This document shows, in pieces, positions 33,885 through 42,149 of a stretch of 64,000 nt of DNA (the first letter of the stretch is position 1; the number at the start of each line of letters is the position of its first letter). Origin of the DNA: DASXYG01 sp036502625 (GTDB lineage Bacteria > Actinomycetota > Actinomycetes > Streptosporangiales > Streptosporangiaceae); the NCBI GenBank assembly GCA_036502625.1, contig DASXYG010000007.1:43677-107676 (forward strand). Direction: 5' to 3'. The position numbers were made by a program, and so were the translations under genes. A model generated the notes under the pieces. The model ran no database searches, was not told where the DNA came from, and was given only the letters and a program-made list of their open reading frames with translations.

Positions 33885-35297
33885 TCAAGCGCTCCGCCGG
33901 CCGTAGACCCGCAGCCAGGCGCGGTCCTCGTAGGTCTTCACCCGTACCTCCACCTCGTGGTAGGCCTTCGCTTCCTTCTGGTGGCGGATCACCGAGTCGT
34001 GGACGAACCGCGAGGCGATGAACCCCAGGTCGATCCCCGGCCGGGCCACAGACTGCACCAGCGGCTCGGCGGCGAGCAGCCGCGCCGCGTTGATGATCGC
34101 CTCGCCCTCCACACCGTGCTCGTTCTCGGCGACGGGACCGACGTCGAGCGCCATCCGCAGCCGGATCCGCCGCGGCTTCGGCGCACCGAGGTTGTGCGCC
34201 CGCAGCCGCGCGGCCAACATGCCGACCAGGGGATCCACCACGCGCGCCGTTGGCACCGCGACCGGCACGATGAGCAGGATCCCGTCGCCGCGGTCCTCGT
34301 CGTGGCACTGCTCCCAGGCGATGCCGGTCTGTTCGAAGACGCCCTCCATCGCCTCGTAGAACGTGTCGACAAGCGATGACCGGTCCGCGTCCGTACGCCG
34401 CCTGTCGCCGAACCCGACGATGTCGGCCATGAGGACCGAGCAGTTCTGTCCCGTCAGGCGTGGCGGCGGTCCCGCCTCGGTCATACGGGCGAACAACTGC
34501 CGCTCCAGGACGTCGACCACCCGGGCATGGCCGGAGAGGTACTCGCCGAAGGCCACCGCGGCGATCCGCAGCCCCTTCAGTTCTCCGACTGCGGTTACCG
34601 TCGCGGACCTGGCACGCAGCCGCGACACCGCGCGCTCGCCCACGAGCTCGCCGGGGCCTCGCTCCGCGAGGCTCGTCGTCGCGCCGCGCCGCGTCACGGT
34701 GACCCGTGCCCGCCCGCTCAGCACCACCACGACGTGCGCTGCCCGTTGCCCTTCACGGAACAGGACCTCACCCGCGCCGTATGCGCACGGCTCGGAGATC
34801 GCGCGCAGTCCGGCGTGTTCCGCGTCGGTCAGCGCGCCGAGGAACGTTCCCGGCTTGCAGCGCGGTGTGTCGTCAATGGCAGTGGCGCCGGGCAGGACGG
34901 ACGGCTCGCCCGGTGACGTACGGCCGGCGAGCATGGGGCGGGCCGGGGGATCGGCGGGCGGTGTCGCGGGCGGTATTGCGGTGATGCCGCTGAACGCCAG
35001 GATGATCCCGGAGAACGCGCGGGCGTTGGCCTCGGCCAGGACGCGTACGTCTTCGGGGTTGCGGACGAGCGAGCGGCCCTTGCTGAGGAGAAGCAGATGC
35101 GCGGCCGTGAACCCGATGAGGGGTACGAGCACCGCCATTACCAGGGCGAGCGCGATGACCGTGGTGCCAGGATGTGCGGCACCGTGCACGGCTACGCCGC
35201 CGCTGAAGAGGGCGGCCGAACCGGCGACCATGCCGGCGGCCTTCATGATGCGACGTCGGGTGGATGGGGGGCCGGAAGATGCGTTCTGCCGGAACAT
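33885..35297 (-). CDS. Membrane protein with cNMP-binding and degenerate cyclase-like domains
   Basis: 470 residues from ATG 35297, with AGGGGA 8 nt upstream; a further upstream in-frame GTG coincides with the predicted transcription start. Two hydrophobic helices near 20-75 suggest a membrane anchor. A cyclic nucleotide-binding fold follows (about 155-260): YGAGEVLFREGQRAAHVVVVLSGRARVTV, ERGPGELVGERAVSRLRARSATVTA. Residues about 285-440 resemble a class III nucleotidyl cyclase, with metal Asp residues D292 (VLMADIVGF) and D338 (RGDG). Two deviations stand out: Glu334 replaces the usual Lys, and the Asn of the NxxxR motif is shifted (IINAARLL). Activity is doubtful or altered. No HTH is present. 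Confidence 0.8.
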   Translation of the reverse strand: MFRQNASSGPPSTRRRIMKAAGMVAGSAALFSGGVAVHGAAHPGTTVIALALVMAVLVPLIGFTAAHLLLLSKGRSLVRNPEDVRVLAEANARAFSGIILAFSGITAIPPATPPADPPARPMLAGRTSPGEPSVLPGATAIDDTPRCKPGTFLGALTDAEHAGLRAISEPCAYGAGEVLFREGQRAAHVVVVLSGRARVTVTRRGATTSLAERGPGELVGERAVSRLRARSATVTAVGELKGLRIAAVAFGEYLSGHARVVDVLERQLFARMTEAGPPPRLTGQNCSVLMADIVGFGDRRRTDADRSSLVDTFYEAMEGVFEQTGIAWEQCHDEDRGDGILLIVPVAVPTARVVDPLVGMLAARLRAHNLGAPKPRRIRLRMALDVGPVAENEHGVEGEAIINAARLLAAEPLVQSVARPGIDLGFIASRFVHDSVIRHQKEAKAYHEVEVRVKTYEDRAWLRVYGRRSA

Positions 35298-35365
35298 CGA
35301 TCGTTCCCCTGTCTTCCGTTCCAGCCGGGGTTCGGTCGGATCTATTAGGTCTATCCCCACATTCT

Positions 35366-35393
35366 GTTATATGACACTCTATGAGGATGTTAA
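35366..35393 (-). promoter_or_regulatory. Promoter of the cNMP/cyclase-like gene
   Basis: On the minus strand TTAACA (35388-35393) and TATAAC (35366-35371) are separated by 16 bp, close to the sigma-70 consensus. The expected start is near 35359, leaving a 62-nt leader before ATG 35297. Confidence 0.6.
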
Positions 35394-35541
35394 GTGCCGT
35401 GAGCCAGATCGCTTGATGGTGGATCTTGAGTTGCTCGATCTCGACGGAACATTTGTCGCCTGGTTTGCGGACACTTGATCATGCTGCATGGTTTAATGAT
35501 CGCTTGAATTATACGACCAGATGTACTGCGTCGTTGTATCC

Positions 35542-35556
35542 TGATGCAACGCATCA
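35542..35556. promoter_or_regulatory. Perfect palindrome upstream of the first Scr1-like gene
   Basis: TGATGC (35542-35547) and GCATCA (35551-35556) are a perfect inverted repeat with AAC between. It lies 18 nt before the start of the HTH gene and is a candidate autoregulatory site. Confidence 0.45.
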
Positions 35557-35574
35557 ACCGATGAGGTGAACACC

Positions 35575-36468
35575 GTGGGTGCTGGTCAGGGGCCTGTTGT
35601 CGAAAGTGCCCTGCTCAGGGCCGAGCTGGTGCAACTGCGTCGAGAACGAGGGCTGACCCAGGAGCAAGTCGGCCACTCGTTGGACTGGCATCCATCCAAG
35701 TTGATCCGCATCGAAGGTGGTAAGAGCGGGATCTCCAAGACGGACCTGCGGGCGCTGCTCGGGGAGTATGGCGTCACGTCGGAGAGCCGTCGCGAGAAGC
35801 TCGAGACGCTGGCGAGTGGGGCACGCGCGCAGGCCTGGTGGAGCCAGTATCGCGATGTGGAGGACGAGACCTCCCTGCGATACATCGGCTACGAGGCGGG
35901 TGCCTCGGTGATCAGGCACCTCCAGACCACCATCGTCCCGGGTCCGCTGCAGACAGAGGAGTACGCCGAGGTGATCTCGAGCTACTACCTCGATGACCGA
36001 GCGAAGGGTGAACGCAAGGCGGCTCTGCGGGCGCGCAGGCTGAAGGAGATGGACGATCGGGATAACCCGCCGAGGCGGTTCTACGTGCTGGATGAAGCGA
36101 TCATCTGGCGCCATATTGGCGTACGCCGCGATCCGGGCATCATGCCGCAGCAGCTTCATTACATCGCGGACCTGGTCGAACGAAATGATCTGATCACGGT
36201 GCGTGTTGTCCCGTTCTCCTCGGGGGCACACGCCGGCCTCGACGGCCCATTCGTGCTCCTGGAATTCGACGGGGCGCTCAATGACCAACTGTATCGGGAA
36301 GGATCTTCGACCGTTACACAGGCGCAAGGCTCGCTCACCGGAGACGAAGAAGTCGTCACAGATTATCGTGCCGCGTTCGAAGCGATTCTCGAGGAAGCGC
36401 TCGATGCTCGCGGTTCGCTCAAGCTCATCCGCGAGGCCGCGGAAAAGCTCGTAGAAACCCGGGCTTGA
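35575..36468 (+). CDS. HTH protein with DUF5753 domain (Scr1-type antitoxin-like), copy 1
   Basis: 297 residues from GTG 35575, preceded by GAGGTG at about 8 nt. This start aligns with that of the second copy at 37055. Residues about 12-70 are an XRE helix-turn-helix (LRRERGLTQEQVGHSLDWHPSKLIRIEGGKSGIS). The rest is the DUF5753 domain: YEAGASVIRHLQTTIVPGPLQTEEYA, YVLDEAIIWRHIG, VRVVPFSSGAHAGLDGPFVLLEF. Such proteins pair with small DUF397 proteins. In Streptomyces some pairs act in development or resemble toxin-antitoxin modules. A DUF397 gene follows 207 nt downstream. G+C here is lower than in the rest of the window. Confidence 0.9.
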   Translation: MGAGQGPVVESALLRAELVQLRRERGLTQEQVGHSLDWHPSKLIRIEGGKSGISKTDLRALLGEYGVTSESRREKLETLASGARAQAWWSQYRDVEDETSLRYIGYEAGASVIRHLQTTIVPGPLQTEEYAEVISSYYLDDRAKGERKAALRARRLKEMDDRDNPPRRFYVLDEAIIWRHIGVRRDPGIMPQQLHYIADLVERNDLITVRVVPFSSGAHAGLDGPFVLLEFDGALNDQLYREGSSTVTQAQGSLTGDEEVVTDYRAAFEAILEEALDARGSLKLIREAAEKLVETRA

Positions 36469-36675
36469 TGTTTGATCATCGGTCCTGGTCGTGAGATCAT
36501 TTGATCTCCAAACTGGGGGCACCGAAAGGCCTCCAAACGATGCACAAATAGTTCGAGTAGCGGCAATGGCGCCGCATGTGCTCTGGCGTTCCGTTGCGCA
36601 TGTGCCGGGTCATTGTCATGAAGGGATATGGACCCCATGACCGATGACGGTCCGGAGAACGGACGAGGGCGCGCC

Positions 36676-36852
36676 ATGAACCTGCTCGTATGGCGGAAGA
36701 GTACGAAAAGCGCCCAGTCGGACTGCGTCGAGGTGGCAAAACTCGACGACGCAGTGTATGTGCGCGACTCCAAGGACCGGCGGGGTCCCGTACTGGCCTT
36801 CACGGCGCATCAGTGGCATGCGCTTCTTTCGGATATCAATTCCGATCACTGA
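36676..36852 (+). CDS. DUF397 protein, partner of the HTH gene
   Basis: 58 residues from ATG 36676, with GAGGG 6 nt upstream; ATGs at 36628 and 36637 would give 74 or 71 residues. The family motif is complete: VWRKSTKSAQSDCVEVAKLDDAVYVRDSKDRRGPVLAFTAHQW is the standard WRKS...DCVEVA...VRDSKD...F layout (described in pieces: WRKS near residue 6, DCVEVA near 15, VRDSKD near 28). The function is unknown; DUF397 proteins accompany Scr1/BldB-like regulators. Codon usage and base composition match the HTH gene before it. Confidence 0.85.
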   Translation: MNLLVWRKSTKSAQSDCVEVAKLDDAVYVRDSKDRRGPVLAFTAHQWHALLSDINSDH

Positions 36853-36918
36853 CGCTGAGTCGGACGTAGCGAGGGCGCTGTAGGGCGTTCAAGTGTTCCG
36901 CGCGTCTGGGTGAAGGGC

Positions 36919-36952
36919 CCGCCGAGCGCGATCCGAAGATCGCGCTCGGCGG
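36919..36952 (+). terminator. Terminator hairpin after the DUF397 gene
   Basis: CCGCCGAGCGCGATC (36919-36933) pairs perfectly with GATCGCGCTCGGCGG (36938-36952) around a CGAA tetraloop. It separates the first HTH/DUF397 pair from the second HTH gene. Confidence 0.8.
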
Positions 36953-37054
36953 ATCTTGAATGCGTGGATGCCGCGTTCCGCTGAGTAATCAATTCGCCGG
37001 GGCGGCTTTACTTGGGGTAACCTGACTGATCACGACTCAATGGGTAGGAAGCTC

Positions 37055-37939
37055 ATGAGTAATGATCTCGGGCCGGTCGTCCAGAGTGCACTCCTCCGTG
37101 AAGAGCTCATTCGGCTGCGGCGTGACCTGGGGCTGAGCCAGGAGGCGGTCAGCCGCGCGCTGGAATGGCATCCTTCCAAGGTCATCCGCATCGAGGGCGG
37201 TAAAACCAAGATCAGCGCGAACGACCTGCGTGCTCTGCTCGCGGTGTACGGCGTGGAATCGGAAGACCGCCGGGAAAGACTGGAAACGCTGGCTCGCGGC
37301 GCCAGAGTCACTCCATGGTGGGATTCTTACCGCCAGGTCGTGAACGACGCCACGCTTCTACTCGCTGGTTATGAGGCGGGTGCCGCCGTGATTCGGGGCG
37401 TCCAGAATCAGACGATTCCCGCTTTGCTCCAGACCGAGGAATGTGCGCGGGCAATCACCACCGGCTATGGCGACCCGTCCGAGCTCGACCAGAAGGTGGA
37501 GCTCCGGATGCGGCGGCAGGCGGAGGCCGAGCAGCGGGAGAAGCCGCCCCAGAGGCTGTACGTTCTGGACGAAGCGGTGATCCGCCGGCACATCGGAGTG
37601 CAGGCCGACCCGGGAATCATGCCGCGGCAACTGCGATACGTCGCCGATCTCGCGCAGAACAACGACCTCGTCACCGTGCGCATCGTCCCTTTCTCGGCCG
37701 GTGCCCACGCCGGAGTGGACGAGCCGTTCACCCTTCTGGAGTTCGGCGGCGGGCTGGACGACGTCCTCTACAGAGAGGGCGCATCCCAGGTGACACAGGC
37801 GCAGAGTTCCATCACCAGGAGTGAGGAAGTCATCGCTGACTATCGTGCGGCGTTCGAATCGATTCTTGCGGTCGCGCTTTCCAGCGATGACTCGATCGGG
37901 CTGATCCGCCGAGCCGCCGATGATCTCCAGACCGGCTAG
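37055..37939 (+). CDS. HTH protein with DUF5753 domain (Scr1-type antitoxin-like), copy 2
   Basis: 294 residues from ATG 37055, with AGGA 5 nt upstream; an ATG five codons earlier lacks a ribosome site. It is a clear paralogue of the gene at 35575: GPVVQSALLREELIRLRRDLG, LEWHPSKVIRIEGGKTKIS, YEAGAAVIRGVQ, YVLDEAVIRRHIGVQADPGIM, VRIVPFSAGAHAGVDEPFTLLEF. Long blocks are identical or near-identical. Unlike the first copy, no DUF397 gene follows; I looked for a WRKS-type small frame in 37940-38227 and saw none. It is either an orphan regulator or shares the DUF397 of copy 1. Confidence 0.9.
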   Translation: MSNDLGPVVQSALLREELIRLRRDLGLSQEAVSRALEWHPSKVIRIEGGKTKISANDLRALLAVYGVESEDRRERLETLARGARVTPWWDSYRQVVNDATLLLAGYEAGAAVIRGVQNQTIPALLQTEECARAITTGYGDPSELDQKVELRMRRQAEAEQREKPPQRLYVLDEAVIRRHIGVQADPGIMPRQLRYVADLAQNNDLVTVRIVPFSAGAHAGVDEPFTLLEFGGGLDDVLYREGASQVTQAQSSITRSEEVIADYRAAFESILAVALSSDDSIGLIRRAADDLQTG

Positions 37940-38227
37940 CGCAAGAACACGAGGAGCCAAGAGGCGAATTGTGTCGAGGCCGCGTGTTCGTGGGCCGTTC
38001 TGATCGTACGTGATTCAAAGGATCCGCTTGGGCGGAACTTGTGTTTTCTGTCGGCCAGTCGCGGGCGTTCGTTTTCGGGGTTCGAGTCGGATCTCTTTGT
38101 GCGGAACGGGTGGGGAATCGGGGCGGCGCTGAATAGGGCCTTTCGGCGGTGGCCGGGAATGGGCTAATTGGGACGGCTCGGCGCCCCGGTGGCGCGGTGG
38201 GTGATCGGCGTCCGGGAGGATGGGCGT

Positions 38228-39040
38228 ATGGATAACGACGCCACACGCCTGCTCGACCTCGCCGTGACGACCGCCCAGGAGACCGGGCGGATGCTGGTGG
38301 AGGGGCAGGCGGGGGCCAGCGTCGTGCAGACCAAGTCCTCGCCGACCGACATCGTCACCGAGATGGACAAGGCCGCCGACGACCTGGTCTCGCGGCGGCT
38401 GCGTGAGGCGCGGCCCGAGGACGCGCTGCTCACCGAGGAGTCGGGGGCGTCCGCCGGGGGAAGCGGGGTGCGGTGGGTCGTGGATCCGATCGACGGCACC
38501 GTGAACTACCTGTACGGCATGCTCGACTGGGCGGTCAGCATCGCCGCCGAGGTCGACGGGGAGGCCGTCGCCGGGGTCGTGGAGGTGCCGGCGCGCGGGG
38601 AGACGTACACCGCCGTACGGGGGCGCGGCGCGTGGCGCACCCGGGCGGGGCGGTGGCCGGAGCCGATCTTCTGCTCGACCGGGGTGCCGCTGAACCGGGC
38701 GCTGGTCGCCACCGGGTTCGGCTACGCGTCCGAGCGCCGCGCGCACCAGGCCGAGGTGCTGGTCGGGGTCCTGCCGAACGTACGCGACATCCGGCGCGGC
38801 GGCTCCGCGGCGGTCGACCTCTGCTCGCTGGCCTGCGGCCGGGTCGACGCCTACTACGAGCGGGGCGTCAACGCGTGGGACATCGGCGCCGCGGGGCTGA
38901 TCGCGGCCGAGGCGGGCGCCCGCGTCGGCGGCCTCGCGGGCCGCCCGGCCAGCCCGGAGATGACCATCGCCGCCCCGGAACCCCTCTTCACCGCCCTCAA
39001 CGACCTCCTGACCCCCCTCGACCCCGAACGCGACTCCTGA
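38228..39040 (+). CDS. Inositol monophosphatase-family protein
   Basis: 270 residues from ATG 38228, with GGGAGGA about 8 nt upstream. Metal-site motifs are intact: TEESG, DPIDGTVNYLYG with D86 and D89, and WDIGAAGLIAAEAGARVGG with D218. The SADIVTEMD-like segment reads SPTDIVTEMDKAADDL. Members hydrolyse inositol 1-phosphate or related phosphates (histidinol phosphate, fructose 1,6-bisphosphate, PAP), with magnesium. In actinomycetes inositol supply feeds phosphatidylinositol and mycothiol. Which substrate applies here is not visible. It stands alone. Confidence 0.93.
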   Translation: MDNDATRLLDLAVTTAQETGRMLVEGQAGASVVQTKSSPTDIVTEMDKAADDLVSRRLREARPEDALLTEESGASAGGSGVRWVVDPIDGTVNYLYGMLDWAVSIAAEVDGEAVAGVVEVPARGETYTAVRGRGAWRTRAGRWPEPIFCSTGVPLNRALVATGFGYASERRAHQAEVLVGVLPNVRDIRRGGSAAVDLCSLACGRVDAYYERGVNAWDIGAAGLIAAEAGARVGGLAGRPASPEMTIAAPEPLFTALNDLLTPLDPERDS

Positions 39041-39050
39041 CCCTCCGGCC

Positions 39051-39149
39051 GACGCCTCAACCCCTCGCGCCGACGCCCGACCCTTCCGGCCGAGGCCTGA
39101 GCCTTCCGGCCGACGCCCGACCCTTCCGGCGACGCCCGTCCCCGCCGCC
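39051..39149. repeat. Degenerate tandem repeat, about 20 bp unit, five copies
   Basis: Units of the form GACGCCCGACCCTTCCGGCC repeat head to tail right after the inositol monophosphatase stop: 39051-39071, 39072-39091, 39092-39111, 39112-39130 and 39131-39149. Copies vary at a few positions and in length (19-21 bp). There are no spacers, so this is not a CRISPR array. It is non-coding as far as I can see. Confidence 0.65.
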
Positions 39150-39238
39150 TACGTGAAGCGGCGCGTGGTCTCGTTAGCTGACGGGTTGGGGGCGGGCGGG
39201 AATGGCTCTCCGGAGGAAGATCGGTAAGACTGGGCGCC

Positions 39239-40423
39239 GTGGAACCGCTGCGCCGTGCCCTCAGGAAGCGGGCCGCGCGTGTTTCACGCCGCGTACGGTC
39301 CGCCGTGCGGCGGCGCGTGGCGGCCGTCCGTACGGCGGTCAAGCGGCCGAGCGCCGAGCGCGACACCGTCTACAAGGTGGTCAAGAGCGCGCTGGCCGCG
39401 ACGGTCGCCTGGGAGATCGCGGACAACGTGCCGCTCGGCGGCGGCGCGCAGGCGCCGTGGCTGGCGCCGGTCACCGCGATGGTGGTGGTCGGCGCGACCG
39501 TCTCCGAGACGTTCACCGGCGCGCTCCAGCGGGTCGCGGCGACCGTCGTCGGCGTCCTCGTGTCGTACTGGACCGGCCACTTCCTCGGCCTGCACTGGTG
39601 GAGCATTCTGCTGGTGGTGATCGGCGCGCTGACGCTCGGGAGCTGGCGGCGGTTCGGCAACCAGGGCACGCAGGTCGCGATCACCTCGATCCTGATCCTC
39701 ACGCTGGCCAGCACCCGGTCCGGCTACGCCACGGCGCGCATCGCGGAGACGCTGCTCGGCGCGGTGGTCGGGCTCCTGGTGAACCTGCTCATCGCGCCGC
39801 CGGTGCACCTGCGCACGGCGCGCGACGCGCTCGGCGACCTCGCGAACGAGATCTCCGACGTGCTCGCCGACACCGCGAAGGGCCTGCGCGAGCCCTGGCC
39901 GCCTGACGACGCCGACGACTGGCTGACCCGCGCGCGCGACCTGGACGAACTGCTGGTCGAGGCGCGGGAGAGCGTCGAGACGGCGACCGAGAGCGTACGG
40001 TTCAACCCGCGCCGGGTGATCGCGGACGTCGCGCCGGACGTCGCGATGGCGATGTCGGACCCGTGGCTGCGGCCCGCGCTGCGGTCGCTGGAGCACGTGG
40101 CCATCCAGACGCGCGGCATCACACGGGTGATCTACGACGTGGAGTATCCCGGCCACGACCAGGCGCCGGCCGAGCCGGACCACCGGTTCCTCGAACGCTT
40201 CGCGGGGCTGCTCGAGCTCGCCGCCCGCGCCGTCCACCGCTACGGCGAGCTGGCGGACGAGACGGGCGACGAGGAGCTGCGGCGGCTGATCACCGACGGC
40301 ATCCGCCGCGGGCACGCGCTGCGGCGGATGCTGCGTACGGCGGCCGCCCGGGAGGACACCCTGTGGCCGGTCTACGGCGCGCTGCTCGTGGACGTCGAGC
40401 GGTTGTTCAACGAGCTGCGGTGA
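39239..40423 (+). CDS. FUSC / aromatic-acid-exporter family membrane protein
   Basis: 394 residues from GTG 39239. After a very basic N terminus, about six hydrophobic helices span residues 45-185 (APWLAPVTAMVVVGATVSETF, ATVVGVLVSYWTGHFLG, WWSILLVVIGALTLG, AETLLGAVVGLLVNLLIAPPVHL). The last 210 residues are cytosolic and helical. This is the half-size, ArAE-type layout found in many actinobacteria. Relatives export aromatic acids or anchor cell-envelope complexes. The gene ends 15 nt from the converging 57-residue gene, with no room for a separate terminator. Confidence 0.85.
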   Translation: MEPLRRALRKRAARVSRRVRSAVRRRVAAVRTAVKRPSAERDTVYKVVKSALAATVAWEIADNVPLGGGAQAPWLAPVTAMVVVGATVSETFTGALQRVAATVVGVLVSYWTGHFLGLHWWSILLVVIGALTLGSWRRFGNQGTQVAITSILILTLASTRSGYATARIAETLLGAVVGLLVNLLIAPPVHLRTARDALGDLANEISDVLADTAKGLREPWPPDDADDWLTRARDLDELLVEARESVETATESVRFNPRRVIADVAPDVAMAMSDPWLRPALRSLEHVAIQTRGITRVIYDVEYPGHDQAPAEPDHRFLERFAGLLELAARAVHRYGELADETGDEELRRLITDGIRRGHALRRMLRTAAAREDTLWPVYGALLVDVERLFNELR

Positions 40424-40438
40424 ACCGGCCCCGCCGAT

Positions 40439-40612
40439 TCAGGCGACGCACTCCGGGAGGTCGAGATCGTTGTTGGCCGCGATGCGCATGAGGTCCTCGA
40501 TCTCGGCGACACGGGTGTCGGCCATGAAGTGATCGCCTTCGGCCTCGGCGGCGCGCAACGACGCGTACGCGTCGGCGAGGCGCCGCTGCATGGTCGAGCG
40601 GAACTCGCCCAT
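40439..40612 (-). CDS. Small acidic helical protein, 57 residues
   Basis: ATG 40612 is preceded by GGAAGGAG 5 nt upstream, a strong ribosome-binding site. The peptide starts MGEFRSTMQRRLADAYASL and ends LDLPECVA. It is almost entirely amphipathic helix with evenly spaced Leu/Ala/Met. It resembles short conserved actinomycete proteins of unknown function. The match of ribosome site, helix periodicity and convergent position argues for a real gene despite its size. Confidence 0.75.
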   Translation of the reverse strand: MGEFRSTMQRRLADAYASLRAAEAEGDHFMADTRVAEIEDLMRIAANNDLDLPECVA

Positions 40613-40724
40613 TCCACTCCTTCCGCCAGGTGGAGCTGATCGGGATGAATCGGATCGTCCCTACCCAGCAAGCGGATCGCGGCAAACCGCTATTCCCGGT
40701 GGGATTCGGCTCGTCTTGGCGCGG

Positions 40725-41342
40725 TCAGATCGCCACCCGCGCGACCAGGTGAAACGGCAGCCGCGACGGCATCCTGGTGCGCCGCGCGGCGCGTCCGGCC
40801 AGCGGCGCGTGCTCCGCGGCGGCGCTCGTGAGGGCGTCGAACGGGGCGCGGTTGAAGTCGTAGACGCCGAGGTGGCCGTCGGGGCGCAGCACCCGCGCGA
40901 TCTCCGCGACGCCCGCGGCCACGTCCGGCCAGTGGTGCATGCTGAACGACGTCACGACGAGGTCGAAGGAGTCGTCCGGAAACGGCAGATCGGCGACGCC
41001 GCCGGCGACCGCGCGCGCCCGGTCGCCGTACGCCCCCAGGTGCCCGTTGGAGATGCGGACCATCTCCTCGGACGGGTCGACGCCGGTCAGGTCGAGATCC
41101 GGGCGGAGCCTGCCGAGCTCGACGAGCAGCCGGCCGGGGCCGGTGCCGATGTCCAGCACGCGCGCGCCCTTGGGCGTGCCGGCCGCGATGTCGGCGGCGA
41201 TGCGGCGGTAGAGCGGGCGCATGATCCGCGTGGTCCGCTCGTACCTGCGCGCGCCTGCCCCCTCGAAACCGCTGTTGTCATGACCGTGACCGTGACCGTG
41301 GCCGGAGCCGTGCCGGCCGAAGAGCAGTGGACGGCGAGCCAT
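40725..41342 (-). CDS. Class I SAM-dependent methyltransferase
   Basis: 205 residues from ATG 41342, with GGGAGG 5 nt upstream. Motif I is VLDIGTGPGRLL, motif II is DLTGVDPSEEMV, then ADLPFPDDSFDLVVTSFSMHHW (motifs III-IV) and VLRPDGHLGVYDFN. The N terminus carries a His-Gly run (HGSGHGHGHGHD) that could bind metal. UbiE-like methyltransferases of this type act on small molecules; the substrate is unknown. The gene is divergent from a MarR gene across an 89-bp region holding two similar palindromes, so MarR control is likely. Confidence 0.9.
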   Translation of the reverse strand: MARRPLLFGRHGSGHGHGHGHDNSGFEGAGARRYERTTRIMRPLYRRIAADIAAGTPKGARVLDIGTGPGRLLVELGRLRPDLDLTGVDPSEEMVRISNGHLGAYGDRARAVAGGVADLPFPDDSFDLVVTSFSMHHWPDVAAGVAEIARVLRPDGHLGVYDFNRAPFDALTSAAAEHAPLAGRAARRTRMPSRLPFHLVARVAI

Positions 41343-41355
41343 CCGGGCCTCCCAA

Positions 41356-41412
41356 AGTTGTATCCTGCAACCATTAGCCCGACTGTACGCCGAATAGTTG
41401 TACGGCACAACT
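41356..41412. promoter_or_regulatory. Two MarR-type operators in the methyltransferase/MarR intergenic region
   Basis: AGTTGT-N5-ACAACT (41396-41412) is a perfect inverted repeat. AGTTGT-N5-GCAACC (41356-41372) is a near copy 40 bp away. Both are 17 bp, the usual size of MarR sites, and each lies close to one of the two divergent start codons. Confidence 0.6.
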
Positions 41413-41431
41413 CTCGATGGGGAGGCCCCGA

Positions 41432-41866
41432 TTGGCCGCGTCGTCCGACTCCCTGCACGGCATGTTGATGCGGCTCGTCCAGGCGGCGGGGATGCTCCAG
41501 CCGGAAGTCGTGGTGCCCGGCCACGTCGCGTCGCTGTCGGAGATCTTCGCCATCCACGAGCTCGACGTCGACGGACCGCTGGCCCAGCGCGACCTCAGCG
41601 AGCGGCTCCGGCTGGACAAGAGCACGGTCAGCCGCCTGGTCGCGGGCCTCGTACGGAAGGGCTACGTCGAGCGCGAGCGCGACCCCGCCAACCGGCGCCT
41701 CGACCGGCTGCGCCTCACCCGCGCCGGCCGTGACGTGCACCGGAGCATGGCGTCGGCGTTCCACGACCGGCACACCCAGGTGCTGGAAGGGATGACCGAG
41801 GCCGAGCGCGCGGCGCTGCGCACCGGGCTCGCCGGCCTGCTGCGCGCGCTGACCGGCGGGGAGTAG
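41432..41866 (+). CDS. MarR-family transcriptional regulator
   Basis: 144 residues from TTG 41432, chosen because GGGGAGG (41419-41425) is 6 nt upstream; ATG 41417 would overlap that site. The winged helix is typical: QRDLSERLRLDKSTVSRLVAGLVRKGYVERERDPANRRLDRLRLTRAG. The N- and C-terminal helices should form the dimer. The intergenic palindromes suggest it represses itself and the divergent methyltransferase. The inducing ligand is unknown. Confidence 0.92.
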   Translation: MAASSDSLHGMLMRLVQAAGMLQPEVVVPGHVASLSEIFAIHELDVDGPLAQRDLSERLRLDKSTVSRLVAGLVRKGYVERERDPANRRLDRLRLTRAGRDVHRSMASAFHDRHTQVLEGMTEAERAALRTGLAGLLRALTGGE

Positions 41867-42149
41867 CGCGCCAGCGGCCCAAGCGGAGCGCCGATGGCGT
41901 AGTGTCCTCCGGCAGACCGGAACACGCCAGTCGTCCGGACCGCTATTGACCATGTGCTGCCTATGACTTACGCCACATTCCACTCGGTTGACCAGTGTCG
42001 ATCTCGGCGTGTACGCATATCCGGGCGCCGCGCGTGGAACAAGGGCGGGAGCGTGGCAAAATCCTCGGCCATTCCGGGCACAACGACGGCCGATGGAGCG
42101 TTAACCCGCGCGACGAGGCGCAGTATCACCGAGGGGGAGAGAAAGCAAG

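Noticed and set aside
35340..38200. Integrated mobile element or prophage in the lower-GC patch
   Set aside because: There is no integrase, transposase, terminal repeat or duplicated target site; composition alone supports past transfer but not a defined element.
37940..38227. A second DUF397 gene after HTH copy 2
   Set aside because: No frame with WRKS or VRDSKD-like motifs is visible in the 288-bp gap.
39051..39149. CRISPR-like array
   Set aside because: The units are directly adjacent with no unique spacers, degenerate, and no cas genes are present.
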